DNA of 64,000 nt from Chromatocurvus sp046260765. Lineage in GTDB: Bacteria; Pseudomonadota; Gammaproteobacteria; Pseudomonadales; Halieaceae. Positions 33,656 through 42,568 of this stretch are shown here, piece by piece. How positions within the stretch are numbered: the first letter of the stretch is position 1; the number at the start of each line of letters is the position of its first letter. The stretch lies in contig JBHEOO010000003.1 of NCBI GenBank assembly GCA_046260765.1, positions 1-64,000 of the forward strand. Reading direction: 5' to 3'. The notes under the pieces are model-generated. The model had not been told where the DNA came from. It was given only the letters and a program-made list of their open reading frames with translations, and searched no databases. The position numbers and the translations under genes were made by a program.

Positions 33656-34894
33656 CTAACCTGCTGATCGCTGGCGCTCCTCTGCCGCGTGGGCATCAAT
33701 TGATGCCGTCTTGCGCACGAGGAGCCAACTGACAAAGGTCAGGCTGGCGGAAATTGCGATGATGGCAGCAACCGGAGCAAAGTCTCCGGTGAACACAGCG
33801 CCGGACAACACCGCAAATACAGCACTGACGACGATGCCAAGGGCACTGGATAGTCCGGCACTGGTCCCCGCCGCCTCCGGATGATGGTAGACCGCACCGG
33901 CAATCACCACCGGCGTCACGGCACCTGCCAGCGCCATGAGGGCAAACATCTGTGGCAGAACCGTGCCGGGACTCGTACCGTAAACAGCGGTTGTCGCAGG
34001 GAGGGAAACACCTACCACCAGTGTCGCCAGTATGCCCGTGGGCAGAAGGAGCGACGCATGGCGCCCTGCCGACAACCTACCACCTATCGCGGCACCCAGG
34101 ACGTAGGCAACGGCCATGCAGCCGCCAACAAAACCAAAGACTGTCGGCCCAAGGCCAAAACTGGTTTCAAAAATCGCCGCGCCCACGGCAAGAAACGCGA
34201 AAAAACTGCCCTGGATGAATCCGAAAGTCAGCGTGTAACCCATGAATACGGGGGAACCCAGCAGCTGACCGTAGCTGGCGAGCCATGCCTGCCAGCGGGG
34301 CTTCGGCAGTTCAGGGGGGCGCGTCTCTGGTAGATGGAGCCAGAGCAGAACCCATACTACGACGCCCACCGAAGCCGTTGCTGCAAAAACCAGCCTGAAC
34401 CCCCCCACCATATACATCAGACCGCTGAGCATCGGCGCCACAACAGGTGCCAGACCGAGACCGATGGTGAGGTAGGACATTGCGCGCCCACCCACGGTAG
34501 CATCGTGGGTATCGTGTATCACGGCTCGACTCACGACCGTGCCCGTGCTGATGCCTATCGCCTGCATGAAACGCAGGGAAATCAACATTGCGACCGACTC
34601 GGCGAATGCACAGGCGATGCTGGCAAAAACGAAAATACCCATCCCCACAAGGACGACGATCCGACGTCCAAAAAGGTCGCAGAGGAATCCTGCAACAGGC
34701 TGTGCCAGGGCAAGACCTAACAGGTAGGCCGACACGACGAACTGCACTGTGGCGTGATCACTGCCAAAGTGCACAATCAGGCCCGGCAGCAAAGGCAGCA
34801 GCACCGCCATCGCGAACGGAGCGAGGCCACTGACCACCGCCAGCAGAATCAGTAGCGGAAACGCGGGTTTACGCCTCATGGACATGAGTTCCAT
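33656..34894 (-). CDS. Bcr/CflA family drug-type MFS exporter
   Basis: 412 aa, twelve predicted membrane segments. The loop 2-3 motif is GFLCDLFGRRIVVLVG, and helix 5 contains GLGLAPVVAPMLSGLM, the antiporter motif of drug:H+ exporters in the Bcr/CflA group. Three in-frame ATG codons occur within the first six codons; the true start may be any. The beginning overlaps the end of the VanZ-like gene by 26 bases or less. It is part of a minus-strand run with DUF3445, UbiA, VanZ-like and an isochorismatase-family enzyme, which hints at export of a compound handled there. Confidence 0.9.
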   Translation of the reverse strand: MELMSMRRKPAFPLLILLAVVSGLAPFAMAVLLPLLPGLIVHFGSDHATVQFVVSAYLLGLALAQPVAGFLCDLFGRRIVVLVGMGIFVFASIACAFAESVAMLISLRFMQAIGISTGTVVSRAVIHDTHDATVGGRAMSYLTIGLGLAPVVAPMLSGLMYMVGGFRLVFAATASVGVVVWVLLWLHLPETRPPELPKPRWQAWLASYGQLLGSPVFMGYTLTFGFIQGSFFAFLAVGAAIFETSFGLGPTVFGFVGGCMAVAYVLGAAIGGRLSAGRHASLLLPTGILATLVVGVSLPATTAVYGTSPGTVLPQMFALMALAGAVTPVVIAGAVYHHPEAAGTSAGLSSALGIVVSAVFAVLSGAVFTGDFAPVAAIIAISASLTFVSWLLVRKTASIDAHAAEERQRSAG

Positions 34895-35252
34895 CTCGTA
34901 ACCCGGTCAACCACCGCAAGGCGATACCAAGACCGGCGCCCAGGGAAAGGCCCACGACATTGGCAATCATGTCGGCGACTTCAAAGAAACGTCCCGCAAA
35001 TGGCTGCGCAAACTCGATGGCAATGCTCCACGCCAGAAAAACACCGATCACGGGAAGAACGCGCCAACCGAGTGCCAGTGCTGCGGGAATCACCGCGAGC
35101 CCCCACGCAACCAGGTGCAACAGCTTATCGCTGCCGGCAACGCCTGGTGGCGCTGGCAATGGCAGCAATGACAAGACCGTCAGGACGGCGAGTGCGACCA
35201 CCGACAGACCTAACCAGTATCGAGCCGGGAGTGCGAGGAGCCCAGTCAGCAT
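34869..35252 (-). CDS. VanZ-like small membrane protein
   Basis: 127 aa with four membrane helices. The motif SDKLLHLVAWGLAVIPAALAL and SIAIEFAQPFAGRFFEVADMIANVVG (Glu, Gln, Phe and Asp residues at helix ends) is the VanZ-like family pattern. VanZ proteins give teicoplanin resistance in enterococci, but the gammaproteobacterial copies have no assigned function. It follows the UbiA gene by 21 bases and overlaps the MFS start. Confidence 0.85.
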   Translation of the reverse strand: MLTGLLALPARYWLGLSVVALAVLTVLSLLPLPAPPGVAGSDKLLHLVAWGLAVIPAALALGWRVLPVIGVFLAWSIAIEFAQPFAGRFFEVADMIANVVGLSLGAGLGIALRWLTGLRDGTHVHEA

Positions 35253-35273
35253 GGAATGTCACAAACTGGCATA

Positions 35274-36173
35274 TCAGCTGATGGCAATGCCAAGCGCAAG
35301 CAGTAGCGGCGTTACCAGCGTCAGGGCCACGTGCTGCGCCATGTGCGGCACCAACGCAGGCACCGCATCCTGATGACGCCGCAGACCCCGGTAAGCCATA
35401 GCGGCTACCGGCACCGTGGCCAGACTCAGGAGAACCAGCGGCGGCAGCACCTTGAAGATTACTGCGAAAATCACAGAGACATAGGCCGCGAAGAGAAAAA
35501 TGCCATAAACCGCTACACCCGCGGTACCCCCCCAGACCAGCAACAAGTGGTTGCGGCCTGCCCAGCGATCCGCCTCACGATCCGGAAACTGGTTGATCAG
35601 CAGCAGATCACTGACCATGAAAAGTGGCAGCAGAGAGACCATAAGGGCTGTGGCGCTATAGACACCGGTGAGCACGTAATAGACCCCGAGCACCATCAAT
35701 GGCCCGAAACCAACACCCGGCGCCAGCAGGCACAGCAGCGGGGAGCGCGTCAGCCAACGGGTATACAGCACGATAATCAGCACACCAGCGAGGCCGAGAG
35801 GCAGAATACCGATCCCTCGGAGGCGAATGAAATACACACCAACAGTCATCACAATACACAGTGCCGCGAGTGCAACAATCAGTGCGTAATGTGCTTTGTC
35901 CGGATTTGCGGGCAGCACACCTGTTCCACCGCTGAACGGCGTTCGCTTCGTCCGAAAATCCAGCCCGCTGCGGAAATCCTCATACTCGTTGAGTGCATTG
36001 ACGCTGATGTGCGCTGCGAGCGCGCCAGCAGAAGCAAGTAACAGATGCACAGCGTTCACGCTGTGACCATCGTGAACAGCCGCAGCCCAGCCGAGTAACA
36101 CACACACGGGGACCAGAAGGAGGAACGGTGCGCGCATAGGCCCGAGCGCTGCAGCGAAATGAGCATTGATCAC
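35274..36173 (-). CDS. UbiA-superfamily prenyltransferase
   Basis: 299 aa integral membrane enzyme that joins an isoprenyl diphosphate to an acceptor. Two Asp-rich motifs bind the Mg-diphosphate: NALNEYEDFRSGLD and NQFPDREADRWAG. The sequence is closer to MenA-type (1,4-dihydroxy-2-naphthoate) enzymes than to UbiA proper, but no other menaquinone genes are nearby, so the acceptor is open. Nine or so membrane helices. GTG 36173 overlaps the DUF3445 stop (GTGA), giving coupling. Confidence 0.88.
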   Translation of the reverse strand: MINAHFAAALGPMRAPFLLLVPVCVLLGWAAAVHDGHSVNAVHLLLASAGALAAHISVNALNEYEDFRSGLDFRTKRTPFSGGTGVLPANPDKAHYALIVALAALCIVMTVGVYFIRLRGIGILPLGLAGVLIIVLYTRWLTRSPLLCLLAPGVGFGPLMVLGVYYVLTGVYSATALMVSLLPLFMVSDLLLINQFPDREADRWAGRNHLLLVWGGTAGVAVYGIFLFAAYVSVIFAVIFKVLPPLVLLSLATVPVAAMAYRGLRRHQDAVPALVPHMAQHVALTLVTPLLLALGIAIS

Positions 36174-37078
36174 GTAAGAATACTCCGGGGCCAGTTGATT
36201 TCAGCTGCGGATTCTAGCCGGTATTTCTCCAGCGCGTCTCGCAGTGAGGGAAATCCCTTATACGCCGCCAGCGCCGGAGGCGTGGCATCAACAGCCGAAA
36301 CCAGCGATTGAATAGCACCTGGCACCGCACCGAGCGTGGCCAGCGGATGCAGAAACACACGGATCGTAAATGCAATGGCACCACTGCGTGGCAGCCGGCG
36401 CAAGGTCTGGCGTTCGACCCGGTAATACAGAGGGGAATCCGGGCCCACGGCGACCGTGGGTGCAGCAGGATGGTATAGACCGGAATCGGCCTGCAGCGCC
36501 CAGTTGAAGCGCAAGACCGGACGCTCAGGGCTGATGTGCGAAAAAAACCGGTCAATTCGAGGCGTTAGTTGCCGGTGCATTCCTGGAATCGGGTCATGAA
36601 CCGCGCGCATTGGCCGTCCGAGCTTGTCCTGCAGGCGCCAGTGGCTCGGGCTGGCCAGACTGGCAGCGGCCAGCAGGTAGCCGTCGGGCGAGGGTTGCAT
36701 GATGACGAGATCGTCGGCAATCAGCAGGGACGCCCGCCAAAGTGGCTCAGGGTCCGCTTCCGCGAGCGCGACATGAAATCCAGCGGCGGTGCTGGTTATC
36801 CCCGCACCATCACGCCGGTATGCGACAGCATGTTCTTTAATCAAGTGTCCGCAAAGCAGCGACAACAGCTCCCGCTGTGCCGCCAGCGATGACGGCAGCG
36901 CCGCATACACGGCTTCACCGTGCTGCTCTCGCATCGCCAGCGTATGGCGATGCAAGTGTAACAGGCTGGTATCTGTCTCGATCCAGTTCCGCGGATCCAG
37001 CGGTCGCAGCCCCATGGACAGCACCTCCGGCGTGACCAGGTGGGGAATGTGTCGCGGGACACTGTCGTCATGAATCAC
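36170..37078 (-). CDS. DUF3445 family protein (haem-dependent oxidative N-demethylase type)
   Basis: 302 aa. The N-terminal MGLRPLDPRNWIETD, AALPSSLAAQRELLSLL and the central SPSHWRLQDKLGRPMRAVHDPIPG are typical for DUF3445. The characterised member is the haem subunit HODM, which demethylates dimethylamine-type compounds through a PAS-like haem domain. Start GTG 37078 follows AGAGG. The usual redox partners (flavin/ferredoxin subunits) are absent from the neighbourhood, so a different acceptor or function is possible. First gene of the operon with UbiA, VanZ-like, MFS and isochorismatase-family genes. Confidence 0.85.
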   Translation of the reverse strand: MIHDDSVPRHIPHLVTPEVLSMGLRPLDPRNWIETDTSLLHLHRHTLAMREQHGEAVYAALPSSLAAQRELLSLLCGHLIKEHAVAYRRDGAGITSTAAGFHVALAEADPEPLWRASLLIADDLVIMQPSPDGYLLAAASLASPSHWRLQDKLGRPMRAVHDPIPGMHRQLTPRIDRFFSHISPERPVLRFNWALQADSGLYHPAAPTVAVGPDSPLYYRVERQTLRRLPRSGAIAFTIRVFLHPLATLGAVPGAIQSLVSAVDATPPALAAYKGFPSLRDALEKYRLESAAEINWPRSILT

Positions 37079-37260
37079 GGCATTGCCTCTTCTTCTGTGT
37101 CAAAGCAGGCGCTGCGGCACGTCCTGTTAGCCGACCCGCGCCTGATACCGTACAATCCTACACTCGGATAGTTACGGCAGCACCGCATGATCCACCACAC
37201 CCCCGGTAAGTCAAGGGAGGCCAGACTCCTGCACCCACCTGACGGGGCACACCCGGTCGC

Positions 37261-39087
37261 ATGAGTTCAGATAACCAAGGCAGCAAAAGACCCTCCGGCT
37301 GGACTACCTATCGCCGTTTGCTGGTATACGTAAAAACAGTGTGGCCGGCGTTCCTGCTCAGCCTGCTCGGCTTCATGCTTTACGCGCTGACCCAGTCGGC
37401 GTTTGCGGGCCTCATGCAGTATCTGCCCAACGCGTTCGCAGCCATGCCTGCCGACAACACCGATCTCGCCGCGTGGGAGCTGGCGCTCAATCTTGATTCG
37501 CCGGAAGGTATCCGACTTTTCCTGCCCGTGGCGCTACTGCTGATTGTCAGCCTGCGGGGCATCGGGTCCTACCTCGGCGGCTACTACATCACGTATGTCG
37601 CCCGCAACGTTGTGCATCAGCTTCGAGTGGACCTTTTCCAGCATATCAACCTGATGCCTGGCAGCTTCTTCAGCCAGAACAACTCCAGTCATCTGGTATC
37701 CATTATTACCTTCAACGTGGAACAGGTCACCTCGGCCGCATCCAACGCCATCAAGGTCGTCGTTCGTGAGGGCCTGACGGTCACGGCTCTCATGGCCTAT
37801 ATTTTTTACCTGAACTGGAAACTGTCCCTGCTGTTCCTCGCCGTGGCACCGCTCATTGCGCTGATCATTGGTTTTGCCTCCGGTCAGTTCAAGAAATACA
37901 GCCGTCGCATTCAGACATCCATGGGCGGGATCACCCAGGTCACGACCGAGGCAATACGCGGATTTCCCATCGTTCGCAGCTTTGGCGGCGTCAGCTATGA
38001 AATTCAACGCTTCAGCGAGCGCAGCAGCTATGCGTTGAAGCAGGATCTCAAGCTTGCCAGGGTCAACGAGATCAGCACGCCGGTGATACAGCTGCTGACT
38101 TTCGGCGCCATCGCAGGGCTGTTCTGGCTAGGTCTTGACCCGGAACTTCGCGGCGGCATGACAGCCGGCGAATTCCTGACCTACCTCACCGCCGCGAGTC
38201 TGGTGGCCAAGCCACTGCGACAGCTGACCAATATCAACGCGGGCATCCAGCGAGGGATTGCAGCCAGTGAAAGCATCTTTGCCATTCTCGATCAGCCCGT
38301 GGAGCACAATGGCGGCACCCGCACGCTGGACAGCCCCCGTGGACGCATCGAATGCCGGCATCTCAGTTTTCGTTACCAGCCGGAGGATGCGCCCGTCCTG
38401 CAGGACATCAACCTGATTATCGAGCCCGGGGAAACCGTGGCCGTCGTCGGACGCTCCGGCGCCGGCAAGTCAACCCTCGCATCCCTGGTGGCCGGTTTCA
38501 CGTCGCCGCCCCCTGGCTGCATTTTCATCGACGATATTCCCCTGGAGGACATCCGACTTGAATCGCTGAGACGCCAGGTGGCTGTCGTTAACCAGCATAC
38601 CGTGTTGTTCGAGGCGAGTATTGCCGACAACATCGCCTACGGCGAACTGCGCGGTGCCAGCGACGAGGCGGTGCATCGCGCCGCAGACAATGCTCATGCC
38701 AGCGAATTCATTGCACAGCTACCGGAAGGCATGGCCACGCAGGTGACAGAGGACGCCAACGATCTTTCCGGCGGGCAGCGCCAACGCCTCGCTCTCGCCC
38801 GCGCCTTTCTGAAGGACGCCAGAATCCTCGTCCTCGACGAGGCCACCTCGGCACTGGACGCCCACTCGGAAAAACTTATCCAGCAGGCGCTTGCACGAAT
38901 TACCGAAGACTGCACGACGCTAATAATCGCGCACCGTCTCTCCACCGTGGAACACGCAGATCGTATTGTGGTACTTGAAGCCGGGCGTATCGTGGAAATC
39001 GGCACGCACGCAGAGCTGGTTGCGAGTGATGGCGCCTATGCCGACCTCTACCGGCAACAGTTCAGCGACGCCGATGCCGTACACTGA
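37261..39087 (+). CDS. msbA: MsbA-type lipid A/lipid flippase ABC transporter
   Basis: 608 aa fused exporter that moves core-lipid A across the inner membrane. The first 330 residues hold six membrane helices with the loop PGSFFSQNNSSHLVSIITFN. The ATPase has Walker A GRSGAGKST, signature DLSGGQRQR, Walker B ILVLDEATSALD and IAHRLST. Assignment to MsbA is supported by the downstream LPS genes. It begins at ATG 37261 with a weak ribosome site and starts an operon of five genes. Its end overlaps the next gene by 14 bases. Confidence 0.92.
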   Translation: MSSDNQGSKRPSGWTTYRRLLVYVKTVWPAFLLSLLGFMLYALTQSAFAGLMQYLPNAFAAMPADNTDLAAWELALNLDSPEGIRLFLPVALLLIVSLRGIGSYLGGYYITYVARNVVHQLRVDLFQHINLMPGSFFSQNNSSHLVSIITFNVEQVTSAASNAIKVVVREGLTVTALMAYIFYLNWKLSLLFLAVAPLIALIIGFASGQFKKYSRRIQTSMGGITQVTTEAIRGFPIVRSFGGVSYEIQRFSERSSYALKQDLKLARVNEISTPVIQLLTFGAIAGLFWLGLDPELRGGMTAGEFLTYLTAASLVAKPLRQLTNINAGIQRGIAASESIFAILDQPVEHNGGTRTLDSPRGRIECRHLSFRYQPEDAPVLQDINLIIEPGETVAVVGRSGAGKSTLASLVAGFTSPPPGCIFIDDIPLEDIRLESLRRQVAVVNQHTVLFEASIADNIAYGELRGASDEAVHRAADNAHASEFIAQLPEGMATQVTEDANDLSGGQRQRLALARAFLKDARILVLDEATSALDAHSEKLIQQALARITEDCTTLIIAHRLSTVEHADRIVVLEAGRIVEIGTHAELVASDGAYADLYRQQFSDADAVH

Positions 39088-40036
39088 ACATCCCCCAGCC
39101 GGCAGCATCACCCCGACCGGGTCGCTTGCGATCTGGCTGCTCTCGGATGGCAAACCGGGGCACGAGGCACAGCTGCAGGGCCTGGGTCAGGCTCTGTCGC
39201 GACGGCAGCCAGTGGAGCTCACATGGATAAACGTGGCAGACCGGCGTGCCAGCTGGGCGCATCTGCTGCGTGGCCGTTACCCGGGTTTAACGACCCGCGA
39301 CACACCGCAACTCGCCATTGGCGCCGGTCACGGCACTCACCGTCAACTGCTGACGCTAGCGCGGGCGAGCGGGTGCATGAGCTGTGTGCTGATGCGGCCA
39401 AGCCTCCCTCTGCGCTGGTTCGACGCCGCCATCATACCGCGCCATGATTTGCCGCCGCGCCGACGACAGGTGCTGGTCACCGAAGGCGTTTTGAACCCCA
39501 TTGAGCCGGCACAGAGCACGGACAGCACGCGTGGTCTGATTCTACTCGGCGGGCCGTCACGGCATTGCCACTTCCCCATCGACGACGTGTGTGCCCGGAT
39601 AGAGCTACTCTGTGGGCATTTTGCAAAGGTGCAGTGGACCGCCAGCACCTCCCGCAGAACCCCGGACGGCATGGCGGCTGCCCTGAAAGGGAGAACTGTG
39701 CAAAATCTGCAGGTCACAGAGCATACCGACACGCCACCGGGATGGGTCGCACAGATGCTGTCGTGCTGTTCGCAGGCCTGGATCACGGAGGATAGCGTCT
39801 CCATGGTATACGAAGCGCTGAGCGCCGGGCTGGCCACGGGGTTGATCCCGCTGCCCGCCGTTCGCGCCGGGCGACTGCAGCGCGGGGTGGCTTATCTCTA
39901 TCGTGACAATAGGCTTAACAGGCTCGACCAGATCCTTGCCGGTCAGTCCCCACAGCGGCCATCGCAGCCTCTACAGGAGGCCGCTCGCGCCGCCGACTGG
40001 CTGCTTCAGCGTCTGTCAGACAAGGTGCGGGCATGA
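39074..40036 (+). CDS. ELM1/DUF1022 family glycosyltransferase-like protein
   Basis: 320 aa from ATG 39074 (inside the end of msbA). The blocks IWLLSDGKPGHEAQLQGL, AIGAGHGTHRQLLTLAR, LILLGGPSRHCHF and AWITEDSVSMVYEALSAGL are typical of the ELM1 (mitochondrial fission protein-like) family, which has the GT-B fold. In Gram-negatives the family occurs in LPS-core clusters. Here it sits between msbA and a GT4 glycosyltransferase with stop/start overlap (ATGA) to the latter, so addition of an LPS-core sugar is the best guess. Confidence 0.85.
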   Translation: MPYTEHPPAGSITPTGSLAIWLLSDGKPGHEAQLQGLGQALSRRQPVELTWINVADRRASWAHLLRGRYPGLTTRDTPQLAIGAGHGTHRQLLTLARASGCMSCVLMRPSLPLRWFDAAIIPRHDLPPRRRQVLVTEGVLNPIEPAQSTDSTRGLILLGGPSRHCHFPIDDVCARIELLCGHFAKVQWTASTSRRTPDGMAAALKGRTVQNLQVTEHTDTPPGWVAQMLSCCSQAWITEDSVSMVYEALSAGLATGLIPLPAVRAGRLQRGVAYLYRDNRLNRLDQILAGQSPQRPSQPLQEAARAADWLLQRLSDKVRA

Positions 40037-41160
40037 AAGTCCTGCAGGTTCTGCCGGCGCTCAATAGCGGAGGCGTGGAGCGCGGCACCCTGGAAATGGG
40101 CAGTGCCCTGGTCAAGGCCGGACACGAATCCTGGGTTGTCTCGGGTGGGGGACAGCTGGTGTCGCGCCTCAAGCGTCAGGGCTCCACGCACGTTCAGTGG
40201 TCTCTCGGGCGTAAATCTCCCCTTTCGCTGCTGCAGGTGCCGAGGCTGAGACGCTGGCTGGCGCAGCAACGCTTCGACATTATCCATCTGCGTTCACGCA
40301 TGCCGGCCTGGCTGATCTGGCTTGCCTGGCGCGGATTGCCCGTTGCAACCAGGCCACACCTTGTCAGCACTGTGCACGGCCTGCACTCGGTCAGTCGCTA
40401 CAGTGCGATCGTCACCTGCGGTGAGCGCGTGATCGTTGTCTCGGAGTCGGTGCGGCAGTATGTCACTGACAACTACCCGGACTGCGACCCGGAAAAGCTT
40501 CGTCTCGTGTACCGCGGGATCAACCCGGCGCAGTTCCCGCCTGGCTACCGTCCCCCGGAACACTGGCTGCGGCGCTGGTATCGCCAGTACCCCCAGCTGC
40601 TTGAGCACGACGTGATTACGCTGCCGGGCCGGCTGACACGCCTGAAGAATCACGCTGACTTCCTGCGGATCCTCGCGGAACTGCGCGCACGTGGCCGCAG
40701 CGTCAAAGGCCTGATCGTCGGCGATGAAGACCCCAAGCGCCGGGCATACGCAAGGGAAGTTCACCGCCTCGCGGCGGACCTGGGCTTGTCCGACCATGTA
40801 CTGTTCACCGGGCAGAGAGACGATATGCGGGAAATCTATGCCATGTCCAATGTCGTGCTCTCTCTATCGAATCGGCCGGAGTCTTTCGGCCGCACGGTGC
40901 TCGAACCGCTGAGCATGCAGGTACCGGTGGTGGCCTACGCTCACGGCGGCGTCGGCGAGATCATGCAGGTTTTATTTCCGGAGGGCGCGGTGCCCTGCGG
41001 AGCCATCGACGAGGCCATCGAAAAAGTCGATGCAGTCTTGCGGCAGGCCCTGCCACCGCCCCGCGCCAACACGACATTTCTGCTCTCGCGCATGTGTGCA
41101 GACACGATTGCGGTCTACCGAGAAATCCTCGAGAACCCGGGTGGCAGGGCAGAGCCTTAG
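40033..41160 (+). CDS. GT4-family glycosyltransferase (LPS-core type)
   Basis: 375 aa. GT-B fold: the acceptor-side N-terminus VLQVLPALNSGGVERGTLEM and a C-terminal donor domain with SNRPESFGRTVLEPLSMQVPVVAY, the E-x7-E motif that binds a nucleotide sugar. It uses a UDP/GDP/ADP-sugar with retention of configuration; the sugar cannot be read. AAGGTG precedes ATG 40033, which overlaps the stop of the ELM1-like gene. The stop overlaps the next gene's GTG by one base. Confidence 0.92.
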   Translation: MKVLQVLPALNSGGVERGTLEMGSALVKAGHESWVVSGGGQLVSRLKRQGSTHVQWSLGRKSPLSLLQVPRLRRWLAQQRFDIIHLRSRMPAWLIWLAWRGLPVATRPHLVSTVHGLHSVSRYSAIVTCGERVIVVSESVRQYVTDNYPDCDPEKLRLVYRGINPAQFPPGYRPPEHWLRRWYRQYPQLLEHDVITLPGRLTRLKNHADFLRILAELRARGRSVKGLIVGDEDPKRRAYAREVHRLAADLGLSDHVLFTGQRDDMREIYAMSNVVLSLSNRPESFGRTVLEPLSMQVPVVAYAHGGVGEIMQVLFPEGAVPCGAIDEAIEKVDAVLRQALPPPRANTTFLLSRMCADTIAVYREILENPGGRAEP

Positions 41161-41825
41161 TGGGTCACGTCTCTTTGAGGAATCATGAACCCTTGTTCGT
41201 CGGTGGCACACGGCGGGTTTTCCAGCACCCGGAGTGCGCTGACAGATGCATCAAGGTGCTGCGTTCGGACCGCACAGGTACCGCACGACGTGCAAAGAAG
41301 CGCGGCTGGAAACAGCTGTTACCGGCTTCGGCCTTCGACGACCAGGTCAAGGAGATACGTGCCTACGAACAGCTGCTGGCATCCACCCCTGACCCGACCC
41401 CAGTGTGGCAGCACGTTCCGGAGTACTTCGGCACCGTGATGACAGACTGCGGGATCGGCATCGTGACCCGGCTATACAGGAACCACGACGGCAGCTGGCC
41501 GCGAAATCTGGAACAATGCCTGCCCCTGGGCTTGACGCCGATGTTGTCTGACGCGCTGAAGACCTTTGCCGCAGTCATGGAACGACACTGCGTGTTGACC
41601 CGGGACCTTCTCCCGCACAACATGATCGCAGTCGAGTCCGCCCCGGACAGCATGCAGGTACTGGTGGTCGATGGCATTGGCAGCGCGGACTTCATCCCGA
41701 TTGCTGCCTATTCACAACGCGCTGCACGCGCCAAAGTACGCCGCAAGCTGAAGCGGCTGGAAGATCGTGTTCGAATGCTGCTACCCCTTCGCGATCAGGA
41801 GAAGATCCAGCTGTGCAGTTTCTGA
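41160..41825 (+). CDS. YrbL family protein (kinase-fold-like)
   Basis: 221 aa starting at GTG 41160 right on the GT4 stop. It matches E. coli YrbL along its length: FQHPECADRCIKVLRS, YFGTVMTDCGIGIVTRLY, and the catalytic-loop-like LTRDLLPHNMIAVE followed by VVDGIGSADFIPIA, which resemble the DxxxxN and DFG parts of protein-kinase folds. YrbL is PhoP/BasR-regulated in enterobacteria and of unclear function; in LPS clusters of this type a core-sugar kinase role (WaaP/KdkA-like) is plausible. A TTG at 41178 is an alternative start. Confidence 0.85.
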   Translation: MGHVSLRNHEPLFVGGTRRVFQHPECADRCIKVLRSDRTGTARRAKKRGWKQLLPASAFDDQVKEIRAYEQLLASTPDPTPVWQHVPEYFGTVMTDCGIGIVTRLYRNHDGSWPRNLEQCLPLGLTPMLSDALKTFAAVMERHCVLTRDLLPHNMIAVESAPDSMQVLVVDGIGSADFIPIAAYSQRAARAKVRRKLKRLEDRVRMLLPLRDQEKIQLCSF

Positions 41826-42559
41826 AACCGGTGGAAGTTCGCCTGCGCCAGTGGCGCAATCGCATGGCGCCCTGGCGCTACAGGGGCAGCGCCGTGCACT
41901 GCCCCGTGTGCGAGACGGACTTCAGCCGGTTTCTGCCAGCGGGAAACGGCGCCAGATACCGCGAAAGCGCGGTATGCCCACTGTGCCGTGCACGTGAGCG
42001 CGATCGTCTGACCTGGCTGTTCCTGCAGCGCAATCCGCAGCTTTTTGGCACACCGCTGAAATTGCTGCATGTTGCACCGGAGCCGCGCCTCGCGGACTTT
42101 TTCCGCCGGAAAACGGGTGAAGGTTACATCAGCGCCGACCTGATGCGCCGTGATGTTGACCTGCGGCTGGACGTCAGTGCACTGCCATTCGAGGATGCCT
42201 GTCTGGACGCCATCTACTGCAGCCATGTACTGCAGGATGTGCCCGACGATGGCGCGGCCCTTGCCGAATTCCATCGCACGCTGCGCCCGGGGGGATGGGC
42301 GATTCTCAACGTTCCTCTGCACGCCGAAACAACGCGCGAGAACTCGCGCCCTGATAATGTTCGACCGCGTTTCGATAACCGCCCGGATGAGCACCTGAGG
42401 CAATACGGTCACGATTACCTGCAGCAACTCGAAGATGCAGGATTCATCGCCAGTGTGACCCATCCAGCTGAGCTGGAGGCGGATGAAACACAGCGCACCC
42501 GCCTTGGCATCGACGGTTCACGCACCGGCTACGTTCACAGCGTGCTCAAGCCAGCTTGA
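41813..42559 (+). CDS. SAM-dependent methyltransferase with N-terminal zinc ribbon
   Basis: 248 aa. An N-terminal four-Cys module (HCPVCETDF ... CPLCRARERDRL) precedes a class I methyltransferase core: LLHVAPEPRLADFF (motif I region), DVSALPFEDACLDAIYCSHVL and EFHRTLRPGGWAILNVPL. Such proteins are common in cell-surface sugar clusters, where they methylate a glycan. Start GTG 41813 lies within the end of the YrbL gene (13-base overlap). Last gene of the msbA operon, convergent with the sulfotransferase with nine bases between. Confidence 0.88.
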   Translation: MQFLKPVEVRLRQWRNRMAPWRYRGSAVHCPVCETDFSRFLPAGNGARYRESAVCPLCRARERDRLTWLFLQRNPQLFGTPLKLLHVAPEPRLADFFRRKTGEGYISADLMRRDVDLRLDVSALPFEDACLDAIYCSHVLQDVPDDGAALAEFHRTLRPGGWAILNVPLHAETTRENSRPDNVRPRFDNRPDEHLRQYGHDYLQQLEDAGFIASVTHPAELEADETQRTRLGIDGSRTGYVHSVLKPA

Positions 42560-42568
42560 CGCAGGCCG

